The notes below the pieces were generated by a model that saw only the letters and a list, made by a program, of their open reading frames with translations, was not told the DNA's origin and ran no database searches. Positions 1 to 10,332 of a stretch of DNA of 64,000 bases are shown piece after piece; the first letter of the stretch is position 1; the number at the start of each line of letters is the position of its first letter. Both the position numbers and the translations under genes were made by a program. Origin of the DNA: Sitta carolinensis (lineage: Eukaryota > Chordata > Aves > Passeriformes > Sittidae); contig JAVUNC010000015.1 in the NCBI GenBank assembly GCA_032173965.1, positions 744,001 to 808,000 of the forward strand, given 5' to 3'.

Positions 1-1248
1 ATTTTATGGGATTTTAATGGATTTTTGGGGGTTTATGGGATTTTATTGGGTATTTTTTTGTTTTTATGGAATTTCATGGAATCTTTTCCCATCATTCCCC
101 CTTTCCCAGTACTCCCTGGTGCGGACGTGGTGTCGGCACTTGGGGGATTCCGGGCTGGGATTTTATGGGATTTTAATGGGATTTTTGGGGGGTTTATGGG
201 ATTTTTACGGGTTTTTTTTTGTTTTTATGGATTTTTATGGAATCTTTTCCCATTTTCCCCCTTTCCCAGCACTCCCTGGTGCGGGACGTGGTCTCAGCAC
301 TTGGGGGATTCCGGGCTGGGATTTTTGCAGTTTTTATGGGATTTTAATGGGATTTTTGCAGTTTTTCTGTGATTTTTACGGGTTTTTTTTGTTTTTATGG
401 AATTTCATGGAATCTTTTCCCATTTTTCCCCCCTTTCCCAGCACTCCCTGGTGCGGGACGTGGTGTCAGCACTTGGGGGATTCCGGGCTGGGATTTTATG
501 GGATTTTAATGGGATTTTTGGGGGTTTATGGGATTTTATTGGGTATTTTTTTGTTTTTATGGAATTTCATGGAATCTTTTCCCATTTCCCCCCTTTCCCA
601 GTACTCCCTGGTGCGGGACGTGGTGTCGGCACTTGGGGGATTCCGGGCTGGGATTTTATGGGATTTTAATGGGATTTTTGGGGGTTTATGGGATTTTTAC
701 GGGGTTTTTTTTGTTTTTATGGATTTTTATGGAATCTTTTCCCATTTTCCCCCTTTCCCAGCACTCCCTGGTGCGGGACGTGGTCTCAGCACTTGGGGGA
801 TTCCGGGCTGGGATTTTTGCAGTTTTTATGGGATTTTAATGGGATTTTTGCAGTTTTTCTGTGATTTTTACGGGGTTTTTTTTGTTTTTATGGAATTTCA
901 TGGAATCTTTTCCCATTTTTCCCCCTTTCCCAGCACTCCCTGGTGCGGGACGTGGTGTCAGCACTTGGGGATTCCGGGCTGGGATTTTATGGGATTTTAA
1001 TGGATTTTGGGGGTTTATGGATTTTATTGGGTATTTTTTGTTTTTATGGAATTTCATGGAATCTTTTCCCATTTTTCCCCCTTTCCAGTACTCCCTGGTG
1101 CGGGACGTGGTGTCGGCACTTGGGGGATTCCAGGCTGGGATTTTTGCAGTTTTTATGGGATTTTAATGGGATTTTTGCAGTTTTTCTGGGATTTTAATGG
1201 ATTTTTTTTGTTTTCATGGAATCTTTTCCCATTTTTCCCCTTTCCCAG
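1..1248 (+). repeat. ~160-bp array carrying PPAN acceptor and exon start
   Basis: Seven units precede the real exon, with CCCAG and TACTCCCTGG or CACTCCCTGG near 108, 268, 440, 600, 760, 930 and 1090. Each keeps the pyrimidine tract, the AG and about 32 exon bases ([10 protein letters not shown]), then diverges into TTGGGGGATTCCGGGCTGGG. Two unit types differ in length and in the first exon base. Confidence 0.95.
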
Positions 1249-1418
1249 TACTCCCTGGTGCGGGATGTGGTCTCAGCTCTGCGCAGGCACCGCATGCACG
1301 AGCAGCAGTTCCTGCACCCCCCGCTCCTGGTGCTCGGCAATTTCGGGGTGCCCGGGATGCACCTCAAGCTCCTGGCCGGGATTTTCCAGGGCTTTTCCCG
1401 GCCCTCAACGTCCACAAG
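1249..1418 (+). CDS. PPAN: PPAN exon, central Brix domain
   Basis: The acceptor TTTCCCAG precedes TACTCCCTGG and the donor is AAG/GTCCGG. The translation starts [20 protein letters not shown] and continues through [11 protein letters not shown] and [12 protein letters not shown]. To end in the family sequence LFPALNVHK one extra base is needed in CAGGGCTTTTC near 1386-1396; as written the frame is lost there. The first 32 bases are copied in the upstream array. Confidence 0.92.
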
Positions 1419-4400
1419 GTCCGGGAAGGGTTGGGAGTTGGGATTTGGGGGTTGGGAAAAATGGGGATATGGGAAAAAACCAACAGGGATTTGGGGTTTG
1501 GGGTTTTAGGAAATGGGGATTTTGGATTTGGGGTTTGGGAATTTTGGCGTTTGGGAATGGGGATTTGGGGTTTGGGAATTTTGGGGTTTGGGTTTTGGGG
1601 TTGGGATTTGGGGTTTGGAAAATGGGGATTTGGGATTTTGGAAATAGGGATTTGGATTTGGGGTTTGGGAAAAATGGGATATGGGAAAAAACAACAGGGA
1701 TTTGGGGTTTGGGGTTTTAGGAAATGGGGATTTTGGATTTGGGGTTTGGGAATTTTGGCGTTTGGGAATGGGGATTTGGGGTTTGGGAATTTTGGGGTTT
1801 AGGGTTTTGGGATTGGGATTTGGGGTTTGGAAATGGGGATTTGGGAATTTTGGGAAATAGGGATTTGGGATTTGGGGTTTGGGAAAAATGGGGATATGGG
1901 AAAAAACCAACAGGGATTTGGGGTTTGGGGTTTTAGGAAATGGGGATTTTGGATTTGGGTTTGGGAATTTGGGTTTGGAAGGATTTGGGTTTGGGAATTT
2001 TGGGGTTTAGGGTTTTGGGATTGGATTTGGGGTTTGGAAATGGGATTTGGAATTTTGGGAATAGGGATTTGGGATTTGGGGTTTGGGAAAAATGGGATAT
2101 GGGAAAAACCAACGGGATTTGGGGTTTGGGGTTTTAGGAAATGGGATTTTGGATTTGGGGTTTGGGAAATGGGGATTTGGAAAAGTGGGATTTGGGGTTT
2201 GGGGTTTTAGGAATGGGGATTTTGGATTTGGGGTTTGGAATGGGGATTTGGGAATTTTGGGTTTGGGGTTTGGGAATTTGGGGTTTGGGAATTTTGGGTT
2301 TGGGATTTGGAAATTGGGATTTGGGGATTTGGGGTGGGAATTTGGTTGGGTTTCGGGAATTTGGTTTAGGAAAAATGGGATTTGGGGATTTGGGAAGATG
2401 GGATTTGGGGTTGGGAATGGGATTTGGGGTTTAGGAATTTTGGGGTTTGCAGTTTTGGAAATGGGATTTGGGAATTTTGGTTTGGATTGGGGATTTGGGT
2501 TTGGGAATTTTGGGTTGGGATTTTGGGAATGGGGATTTGGGGTTTGGGAATGGGGATTTGGGTTTGGGAATTTTGGGGTTTGGGAACGGGATTTGGGTTT
2601 GGGAATCTGGGGTTTAGGATTTTGGGGATTGGGGTTTGGGAAATGGGTATTTGGGAATTTGGGTTTGGGTTTGGGATTTTGGGAAATGGGGTTTGGATTG
2701 GGTTTGGGAATGGGATTTGGGGTTTGGGAATTTTGGGTTTAGGTTTTGGGGATTGGGATTTGGGCTTTGGAAATGGGATTTGGGGATTTGGGGTTTGGGA
2801 ATGGGGATTTGGGAAAACGGTTTGGGGTTTGGGAGAAGTGGGATTTGGAAAATGGGGATTTGGGGATTTGGGAAATGGGGATTTGGGAAATGGGAATTTG
2901 GGGTTTGGGATTTGGGAAATGGGGTTTGGGGATTGGGTTTTGGGAGAAGCAGGAATTTTGGGTTTCGGGATTTGGGACATGGGAGGGGGAAATGGGGATT
3001 TGGGATTTGGGAAAAATGGGCATTTGGGAAAAACAGGGATTTGGGATTTGGGAAAAATGGCATTTGGGTTTGGGGAAAATGGGATTTGGGAACAGGGGAG
3101 AAAGGGTTTGGGAACAGGAGAGGGGTGGGAATAGGGGAGATTTGGGATTGGGAGGAGGGGGATTTTTCCCATTCCCATTTTTCCTGTTTTTCCCATTTCC
3201 CCCATTCTCATTTCCCATTTTTTTCCCCTTTCCCAGCTCAACCTCAACTCCATCCGCCGCTGTTTGCTGATCTCCTACAACGCCGACTCCCACTCCTGGA
3301 ATTCCGCCACTAGTGAGTCCCAAATCCCAAATCCCAAATCCCAAATTCCCAAATCCCAAATCCCAGATTCCCAAATCCCAGATTCCCAAATCTCTCAATT
3401 CTCAAATCCCCCAATTCCCAAATCCCAGATTCCAAAATTCCCCAATTCCCAAAGTCTCAAATCCCCCAATTCCCAAATCCCCTCAGTTCCCAAAGTCCCA
3501 GATTCCCAAATCCCTCAATTCTCAAATCCCCCACTTTCCAAATCCCCTAAAATCCCAGATTCCAAAATTCCCCAATTCCCAAAGTCTCAAATCCTCCAAT
3601 TCCCAAATCCCAGATTTCAAAATTCCCCAATTCCCAAAGTCTCAAATCCCCCAATTCTCAAATTCAGAGATTCCCAAATCCCAAATCCCTCAATTCCCCA
3701 GTTCCCAAATTCCCCCAAGTCCCAAATTCCAATTTTCCCAATTCCCAAATTCTCCTTTTCCCCCAATTCCCAGATTCCCAAATGCCCCAATTCCCAGCCC
3801 ACATTCCCAAATTCACATTTTTTTCCAAATTCCCATTTTTCCCCCATTCCAGCAGTGCCCAGTTGCTCTCCACATTCCCAGATTTTTCCCAGATTTTTCC
3901 CAAATTCCCATTTTTCCCCCATTCCAGGAGTGTCCAGGTGGTTCCACATTCCATTTTCCCAGATTTCTCCCAGATTTTTCCCAGATTTTTCCCAAATTCC
4001 CATTTTCCCCCCCATTCCAGCAGTGCCCAGTTGATCCCCACATTCCTAGTTTTCCCATTTTTCCCAGATTTTTCCCAAATTCCCATTTTCCCCCCATTCC
4101 AGCAGTGCCCAGTTGCTCCCCACATTCCCATTTTCCCAGATTTTCCCCAGATTTTTCCCAAATTCCCGTTTTTCCCCCCCATTCCAGCAGTGTCCAGGTG
4201 GTGCCCGTGGGGCTCAGCCGGGGACTCCGGAAAATTCTCCGGGAGAAATTCCCGAACCTGAGCCGGCTGGAGGACGTCAGCCAGCTGCTGCTGGGGTACC
4301 TGGGGGACACCTGGGCACACCTGGGGGGGTGGGGACACACCTGGGCACCTCCCTGGGGGACACCTGGGCACACCTGGGCACACCTGGGGGGGTGGGGACA

Positions 4401-7400
4401 CACACACTGGGGACACCTGGGACACCTGGGGCACACCTGGGCACACCTGGGGGGGTGGGGACACACCTGGGCACCTCCCTGGGGGACACCTGGGCACACC
4501 TGGGGGGGTGGGGGACACACCTGGGCACACCTGGGATACATCTGGTGACATTGGACACACCTGGGCACACCTGGGGGATACCTGGGCACACCTGGGGGAG
4601 GTAGGGACACACCTGGGCACACCCCGAGGAACACCTGGGGATACACAGAGGCACCTGGGCACACCTGGGAAATACTGAGGACACCTGAGGGACACCTGGG
4701 GGATACCTGAGGGACACCTGGGCACACCTGAGGGATACCTGGACACACCTGGGGCACACCTGAGGGATACCTGGGCACCTGGGGCACACCTGAGCGATAC
4801 CTGGACACACCTGGTCCCACCTGGTCCCACCTGTGCACACCTGGGGGATACCTGGGACACTGGGGGATACCTGAGGGATACCTGGACACACTGGTCCACT
4901 GGTCCCACCTGTGCACACCTGGGGGATACCTGGGCACACTGGGGGATACCTGAGGGATACCTGGAACACCTGGTCCCACCTGGTCCCACCTGTGCACACC
5001 TGGGGGATACTGGGCACACCTGGGGGATACCTGAGGGATACCTGGACACACCTGGTCCCACCTGGTCCACCTGTGCACACCTGTTTCCCCCCCCCCCCCA
5101 GGGAGGTGGCGCTGTCAGAGAGCGAGCGGAGCCGGACGGGCCAGAACGTTCTGGAGCTGCCGCAGAACTGCGAGGGGGGGGGAACAGCGCGGAGCAGCGG
5201 AGCGCCGTGAGGCTGACTGAGGTGAACTGGGAATGATACTGGGAATGATCCTGGGAATGATCTGGGAATGGGACTGGGGGGAACAGCGCGGAGCAGCGGA
5301 GCGCCGTGAGGCTGACTGAGGTGAACTGGGAATACTGGGAATGATCTGGGAATGATCTGGGAATGGGACTGGGGGGAACAGCGCGGAGCAGCGGAGCGCC
5401 GTGAGGCTGACTGAGGTGAACTGGGAATGATACTGGGAATACTGGGAATGATGGGAATGGGACTGGGGGGAACAGCGCGGAGCAGCGGAGCGCAGTGCGG
5501 CTGACTGAGGTGAACTGGGAATGATACTGGGAATACTGGGAATGATGGGAATGGGACTGGGGGGAACAGCGCGGAGCAGCGGAGCGCAGTGCGGCTGACT
5601 GAGGTGAACTGGGAATGATACTGGGAATACTGGGAATGATGGGAATGGGACTGGGGGGAACAGCGCGGAGCAGTGGAGCGCCGTGGGCTCACGAGGTGAA
5701 CCGGGAATGATACTGGGAACACTGGAAGAATGGGAATGGGACTGGGGGGAACAGCGCGGAGCAGCGGAGCGCAGTGCGGCTGACTGAGGTGAACTGGGAA
5801 TGATACTGGGAATGATCCTGGGAATGATGGGAATGGGACTGGGGGGAACAGCGCGGAGCAGCGGAGCGCAGTGCGGCTCACGAGGTGAACCGGGAATGGT
5901 ACTGGGAATACTGGCAATGGGACTGGGAATGATACTGGGAATACTGGGAATGGGACTGGGAATATGGGAATGATACTGGGAATACTGGGAATGGTACTGG
6001 GAATACTGGGAATGGTACTGGGAATGATACTGGGAATGGGACTGGGGGACAGCGCGGAGCAGCGGAGCGCAGTGCGGCTCACCGAGGTGAACCAGGATAC
6101 TGGGAATGGTACTGGAATACTGGGAATGATACTGGGAATGATACTGGGAATGATACTGGGAATACTGGGAATGGGAATGATCCGGGGAATGGGACTGGGA
6201 ACGTACTGGGAATGGTACTGGGAATGGGACTGGGAATGATACCGGGAATACTGGGAATGATACTGGGAATGGGACTGGGGGGACAGCGCGGAGCAGCGGA
6301 GCGCAGTGCGGCTCACCGAGGTGAACCGGGAATACTGGGAATGATAGTGGGAATGATACTGGGAATGATGGGAATGATACTGGGAATGGTCCTGGGGATA
6401 CTGGGGCACTGGGACAGGTGGGATCGGTGCCCAGGTGCCACCGCACCTCACCGGGGTCCCCCTGTCCCTGTGTCTCTCTGTCCATCCCCGTGTCCCTCCC
6501 TCCGTCCGTGTGTCCATCCCCGTGTCCGTGTCCCTCTCCGTGTCCCTCCGTCCCCATGTCCGTGTGTCCATCCGTGTGTCCATCCCCGTGTCCATGTCCC
6601 TCTCCGTGTCCCTCTGTCCGTGTGTCCGTCCCCATGTCCCTCCCTCCGTCCGTGTGTCCATCCCCGTGTCCATGTCCCTCTCCGTGTCCCTCTGTCCGTG
6701 TGTCCGTCCCCATGTCCCTCCGTCCCCATGTCCGTGTGTCCACCCCTCTGTCCATCCCGTGTCCCTCTGTCCATCCCTCTGTCCATGTGTCCATCCCCGT
6801 GTCCCCGTGTCCCTCTGTCCATCCCTCTGTCCATCCCCGTGTCCGTGTGTCCCCGTGTCCCTCTGTCCCTCCCCGTGTCCCCGTCCCTCCATCCCTGTGT
6901 CCGTGTGTCCATCTGTGTGTCCATCCCTCTGTCCATCCCTCTGTCCATCCCCGTGTCCCGTGTCCATGTGTCCCTCTGTCCATCCCTCTGTCCATCCCCG
7001 TGTCCCTGTGTCCGTGTGTCCCAGATCGGGCCCCGTCTGACGCTGCAGCTGCTGAAGGTGGAGGAGGGGCTGGGCCAGGGCAACGTCCTGTACCACGGCT
7101 GGGTGAGTGACGGACAGGTGACACACCTGGGGACAGGTAACACACCTGTACCACGGGCTGGGTGAGTGACGGACAGGTGACACACCTGGGGACAGGTAAC
7201 ACACCTGTACCACGGGCTGGGTGAGTGACGGACAGGTAACACACCTGGGGACAGGTAACACACCTGTACCACGGGCTGGGTGAGTGACGGACAGGTGACA
7301 CACCTGGGGACAGGTAACACACCTGTACCACGGGCTGGGTGAGTGACGGACAGGTAACACACCTGGGGACAGGTAACACACCTGTACCACGGGCTGGGTG

Positions 7401-10332
7401 AGTGACGGACAGGTAACACACCTGGGACAGGTGACACACCTGGGGACAGGTAACACACCTGGGACACACCTGTACCACGGGCTGGGTGAGTGACGGACAG
7501 GTAACACACCTGGGACAGGTGAGGGACACACTTGGGACAGGTAACACACCTGGGGACAGGTGAGGGACACACCTGGGACAGGTGACACACCTGGCACAGC
7601 ATAGGGGGATCTCATCCAGCCCAACCATGGCTCAGGTGTACCCCAGCTGTGCCCAGCTGTACCCCAGTGTGCCCAGGTGTACCCCAGGTGTACCCAGGTG
7701 TACCCCAGGTGTACCCAGGTGTACCCCAGGTGTGCCCAGGTGTACCCCAGGTGTACCCCAGTGTGCCCAGGTGTACCCAGGTGTGCCCAGGTGTACCCCA
7801 GGTGTGCCCAGGTGTGTCCAGATGTACCCCAGGTGTACCCCAGGTGTACCCAGGTGTACCCCAGGTGTGCCCAGGTGTACCCCAGGTGTACCCCAGTGTG
7901 CCCAGGTGTACCCAGGTGTGCCCGGGTGTACCCCAGGTGTGCCCAGGTGTGTCCAGATGTACCCCAGGTGTACCCCAGGTGTACCCAGGTGTACCCCAGG
8001 TGTACCCAGGTGTACCCCAGGTGTACCCCAGGTGTACCCAGGTGTGCCCAGGTGTGCCCAGGTGTACCCCAGGTGTGCTCAGGTGAGCTTTCCCCACAGC
8101 CCCCAAAGGGGAGGCGGAGCTGCGCGAGCTCCAGGTGCGCCGGGAGCAGCGGCTGCAGGTGAGGGCGGAGCGGCGCCGCAAGCAGGAGCAGAACCTGGAG
8201 CGCAAACGGCTGCAGCGCCTGCGGCACAGGTGAGCACACCTGGGCTCAGGGGAGCACACCTGGGGCTCAGGGGAGCACGGGAGGGCTCAGGTGAGCACAG
8301 CTGGGGCTCAGGTGAGCACAGGTGTGCCTGGGACACGGGGAAAGGGCTCAGGTGAGGGCAGGTGGAGCTCAGGTGAGCACAGGGGAGGGCAGGGGAGCAC
8401 AGCTGGGGCTCAGGTGAGCACACCTGGGGCTCAGGTGTGCTTGGGACATGTGGGAGGGCTCAGGTGAGGCTCAGGTAGAGGGCAGGGGGGGCTCAGGTGT
8501 GCCAGGGACACAGGGAGGGGCTCAGGTGAGCACAGGTGAGGCTCAGGTGTGCCAGGGACATGGGGAGGGGCTCAGGTGTGGCAGGGGGCTCCCAGGTGAG
8601 GAGAGTCACACAGGTGAGGGCGGGGTGTGTGTGTGTGTCCCAGGTGAGGGAGCCTGGCCAGGTCCATCCCCAGGTGTGCCCTCACCTGTGCCCCCCTTAC
8701 CTGTCCCTCTCACCTGTCCATCCCTCACTGGTCTCTCTCACCTGTCCCCCCTCACCTGTGTCCCCCTCACCTGTCCCCTCTCACCTGTCCATCCCTCACC
8801 TGTGTCCCCCTCACCTGTCCCTCACCTGTCCCTCTCACCTGTCCCCCCCAGGGAGCGCAGCCTGGCGGGGATGGGCCGGGGCCCAGGTGAGCCAGCAGGT
8901 GGCCCAGGTGAGGCGGCAGGTGGCCCAGGTGAGGCGGCAGGTGACAGCGGTGCCGAGGACCCCGGCGCACCTGAGGCAGGTGAGGCCGAGGAGGCCGAGG
9001 ACGACGCCGAGTATTTCAGACAGGAGCTGGGGGCGGAGCCAGACCCAGGTGAGCTGGGGGCACAGGTGAGCTGGGGGGGGGGGGATTTGGGGGATCCAGG
9101 TGAGTCTGGGGGGATCCGGTGAGGTTGGGGGCAATAAAAGGAGATTTGGGATTCCCAGGTGAGTTTAGGGGATCCAGGTGGCTTTTGGGATTCCAGGTGA
9201 ATTTGGGGTTCCCAGGTGAGTTTGGGGGATTCAGGTGAATTTTTGGGATTCCCCAGGTGAATTTTGGGGTTCCCAGGTGAGATTGGGGGATTCAGGTGAA
9301 TTTTTGGGATTCCCAGGTGAATTTTGGGGTTCCCAGGTGAGTTTGGGGGATTCAGGTGAATTTTTGGGATTCCCAGGTGAATTTTGGGGTTCCCAGGTGA
9401 GTTTGGGGGATTCAGGTGAATTTTTGGGATTCCCAGGTGAATTTTGGGGTTCCCAGGTGAGTTTGGGGGGATTCAGGTGAATTTTGGTTTCCAGGTGAGT
9501 TTAGGGGATCCGGTGAATTTGGGGTCCCCAGGTGAGCCTGGGGGGCAGGGCTGGGCCCGGAAGTGGCTGATGAGACCAAAATTCCTGAATTTCCGTGATT
9601 TGGGATTTAAGTAAACGCTCTGACGCTTCCAGCCCCCCAAAGCCCAAATCTCCCCCCTCAATTCCCATTTTCCCCCCCTCAATTCCCAATTTTTCCCCCC
9701 CAAATCCCAAATTTTCCCCCCAATCCTATTTCCACCCCCCAAAATTCCCAATTTTTTCCTCTTTTTCCCCAGATTTGTTCCCCAGCTGCTCCAAGAGGAA
9801 GCGAAGCCCCTCGGCCGCTCCCCGGGCCCGGAAACGACGGAAGAGGAGCCAGAATTCCCAAAAATCCCACCCTGGACATCCTGGAATTTCCAAATCCCAC
9901 CCTGGAACTCCCAAATTTCGTCCTGGCACCCCAAAATCCCAACAGGGAACCCCAAAATCCCAACAGGGAACCCCAAAATTCCATCCTGGATCCCAAAAAT
10001 CCCGTCCAGGCCATCCCAAAAATCCCAAATCCCAACCTGGATCCCAAAAATCCCAATGGAAAACCCCAAAATTCCAACCAGGATCCCAAAAATCCCATCC
10101 AGGCCATCCCAAAAATCCCAAATCCCAGCCCAGGAAACCTGGAACCCCCAAATCCCAACGGGAAACCCCAAAATCCCAAAAATCCCAAAGGAAAACCCCA
10201 AAATCCCAAAAATCCCAACATGAAACCCCAAAATTCCACCCTGGATCCCAAAAATCCCAAAGGAAAACCCCAAAATTCCACCCTGGATCCCAAAAATCCC
10301 AATCTAAATCCCAGAAATCCCAAAAATCCTAA
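1249..10332 (+). CDS. PPAN: PPAN, Brix-domain ribosome biogenesis factor (3' part, 8 exons)
   Basis: PPAN (yeast SSF1/2 relative) is a nucleolar protein needed for 27S pre-rRNA processing and 60S subunit assembly. Exons joined by GT-AG introns are 1249-1418, 3237-3312, 4188-4295, 5102-5221, 7025-7102, 8100-8229, 8852-9048 and 9773-10332. Diagnostic segments are [55 protein letters not shown] then [15 protein letters not shown], and the acidic EDDAEYF followed by a basic tail. The visible exons would encode about 480 residues, already the length of a whole mammalian PPAN, because the last exon carries a long repeat tail. The first exons lie left of the window. Four exons need a one-base correction to stay in frame. 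Identity is very secure; the exact protein is not. Confidence 0.93.
1430..3180 (+). repeat. G/T-rich array (GGGGTTTGGGAATTTT)
   Basis: This PPAN intron consists of short degenerate units of GGGGTTTGGGAATTTTGGG with a ~240-bp higher order visible from 1450 to 2110 (GGGAAAAACCAACAGGG recurs). G runs of three or more occur every few bases, so the sense strand could form G-quadruplexes. Confidence 0.9.
3237..3312 (+). CDS. PPAN: PPAN exon, Brix domain
   Basis: It follows a long pyrimidine tract and CCCAG, and ends TA/GTGAGT. It reads [18 protein letters not shown]. The expected continuation LLEFRHY is in another frame, so one base, probably a G in CCCACTCC near 3287-3296, is missing. With that base the exon joins in phase to the next one, giving [10 protein letters not shown]. 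Confidence 0.88.
3313..4187 (+). repeat. CCCAAATCCCAGATTCC array, then PPAN acceptor copies
   Basis: The first part is a C/A-rich degenerate array. From about 3840 the units become CCCATTTTTCCCCCATTCCAG plus CAGTGCCCAGTTG, i.e. diverged copies of the acceptor and first bases of the exon at 4188, near 3850, 3925, 4018 and 4101. Confidence 0.85.
4188..4295 (+). CDS. PPAN: PPAN exon, VQVVPVG block
   Basis: The acceptor CCATTCCAG is followed by CAGTGTCCAGG and the donor is GG/GTACCTG. It translates as [20 protein letters not shown] and then [16 protein letters not shown], the conserved PPAN block after the split tyrosine. No frame lesion is seen. Diverged copies of its first bases recur upstream. 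Confidence 0.92.
4296..5090 (+). repeat. CACCTGGGGGATACCTG array
   Basis: The intron is a degenerate array of 10-30 bp units centred on CACCTGGG, CACCTGAGGGATACC and CACCTGGTCCCACC. Confidence 0.9.
5102..5221 (+). CDS. PPAN: PPAN exon ending in SAVRLTE
   Basis: The acceptor is a C tract plus CAG and the donor is GAG/GTGAAC. It reads [27 protein letters not shown] and, after a frame change inside a run of nine G (5174-5182), [13 protein letters not shown]. One base too many or too few in this run explains the shift. The last ~45 bases and the donor are repeated downstream. Confidence 0.9.
5222..6415 (+). repeat. array carrying PPAN exon end SAVRLTE and its donor
   Basis: Nine copies of GGAACAGCGCGGAGCAGCGG through the donor ACTGAG/GTGAAC or variants start near 5276, 5373, 5465, 5558, 5653, 5747, 5842, 6045 and 6278, about 95 bp apart at first. 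They are separated by GGGAATGATACTGGGAATAC repeats. Some copies change CTGACTGAGGTGAAC to CTCACGAGGTGAAC or CTCACCGAGGTGAAC. Confidence 0.95.
6460..7020 (+). repeat. GTGTCCATCCCCGTGTCC array
   Basis: A pyrimidine-rich degenerate array of CCCTCTGTCCATCCCCGTGT units fills the rest of this intron up to the acceptor at 7024. Confidence 0.9.
7025..7102 (+). CDS. PPAN: PPAN exon [15 protein letters not shown]
   Basis: The acceptor is TGTCCCAG and the donor GG/GTGAGT. It reads [20 protein letters not shown] and then VLYHGW. To join in phase with the next exon (giving [12 protein letters not shown]) the end must read CACGGGCTGG, but here it reads CACGGCTGG. The six array copies downstream all have the expected extra G. 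Confidence 0.92.
7103..7610 (+). repeat. ~59-bp array carrying PPAN exon end and donor
   Basis: Six copies of TACCACGGGCTGG/GTGAGTGAC follow the exon, near 7149, 7208, 7267, 7326, 7385 and 7468, joined by GGACAGGTAACACACCTGGG. All copies have GGG where the exon has GG. Confidence 0.95.
7626..8095 (+). repeat. CAGGTGTACCC / CAGGTGTGCC array
   Basis: Ten- to twelve-base units CAGGTGTACCC and CAGGTGTGCC fill the intron, with a duplicated block of about 125 bp (7740-7865 and 7865-7990). Confidence 0.93.
8100..8229 (+). CDS. PPAN: PPAN exon, basic coiled segment
   Basis: The acceptor TTTCCCCACAG is followed by CCCCCAAAGG and the donor is CACAG/GTGAGC. The frame that fits reads [20 protein letters not shown] and then [20 protein letters not shown], an Arg/Lys/Glu-rich helix that matches the region after the Brix domain in PPAN. 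Confidence 0.9.
8230..8851 (+). repeat. GGCTCAGGTGAGCACACCTGG array and CTCACCTGTCC array
   Basis: The first half repeats GGGGCTCAGGTGAGCACA, which resembles the exon end and donor just before it. The second half (8660-8848) repeats CCTCACCTGTCCCTC. Confidence 0.85.
8852..9048 (+). CDS. PPAN: PPAN exon with PGEAAGG repeat and acidic patch
   Basis: The acceptor is CCCCCCCAG and the donor CCCAG/GTGAGC. It reads [17 protein letters not shown], then tandem PGEAAGG units, then [20 protein letters not shown], which matches the acidic DDIEYF region of PPAN. The repeat is built from GGCCCAGGTGAGGCGGCAGG, so the exon contains internal sequences identical to a good 5' splice site. Confidence 0.9.
9049..9540 (+). 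repeat. CAGGTGAATTTTTGGGATTCC array
   Basis: About 60-bp units pair CCCAGGTGAGTTTGGGGGATT with CAGGTGAATTTTTGGGATTC. The CAGGTGAG cores match the donor at 9048. Confidence 0.9.
9559..9630 (+). ncRNA. SNORD105: box C/D snoRNA, probable SNORD105, in last PPAN intron
   Basis: A 7-bp terminal stem (GGAAGTG 9559-9565 with CGCTTCC 9624-9630) closes a C box TGATGA (9568-9573) and a D box CTGA (9620-9623). An internal D' box CTGA lies at 9585-9588 and a weak C' TGATTT at 9596-9601. The 11 bases before the D box, AAGTAAACGCT, are exactly complementary to AGCGUUUACUU of 18S rRNA. The fifth base upstream of D pairs with the first U of that run, which fits the site I recall for human SNORD105 (18S U799). 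Human SNORD105 genes also lie in PPAN introns. The first C-box base is C, not a purine. Confidence 0.82.
9631..9772 (+). other. end of last PPAN intron
   Basis: A C/A/T-rich stretch of CCCCCCAAATCCCAATTTT units lies between the snoRNA and the last acceptor. The snoRNA ends about 140 bases before the acceptor. Confidence 0.7.
9773..10332 (+). CDS. PPAN: PPAN last coding exon, long K/S/P/Q repeat tail
   Basis: It follows CTTTTTCCCCAG and joins in phase to give [20 protein letters not shown], a nuclear-signal-like basic stretch. About 160 residues of imperfect repeats built from [22 protein letters not shown] and KTPKFHP follow, ending at TAA 10330-10332. The DNA is a minisatellite of CCCAAAAATCCCA type, yet it stays open and strongly basic. 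Mammalian PPAN tails are also basic but shorter. Confidence 0.85.

Noticed and set aside
1430..3180. Interstitial telomere repeats
   Set aside because: TTAGGG units are not present; the array is GGGGTTTGGGAATTTT and grades into other intron repeats.
4277..8239. Very long open frames on the - strand opposite PPAN ([14 protein letters not shown] repeats)
   Set aside because: They arise because repeat units avoid stops in one frame. Composition is pure minisatellite, and they run antisense across well-supported PPAN exons.
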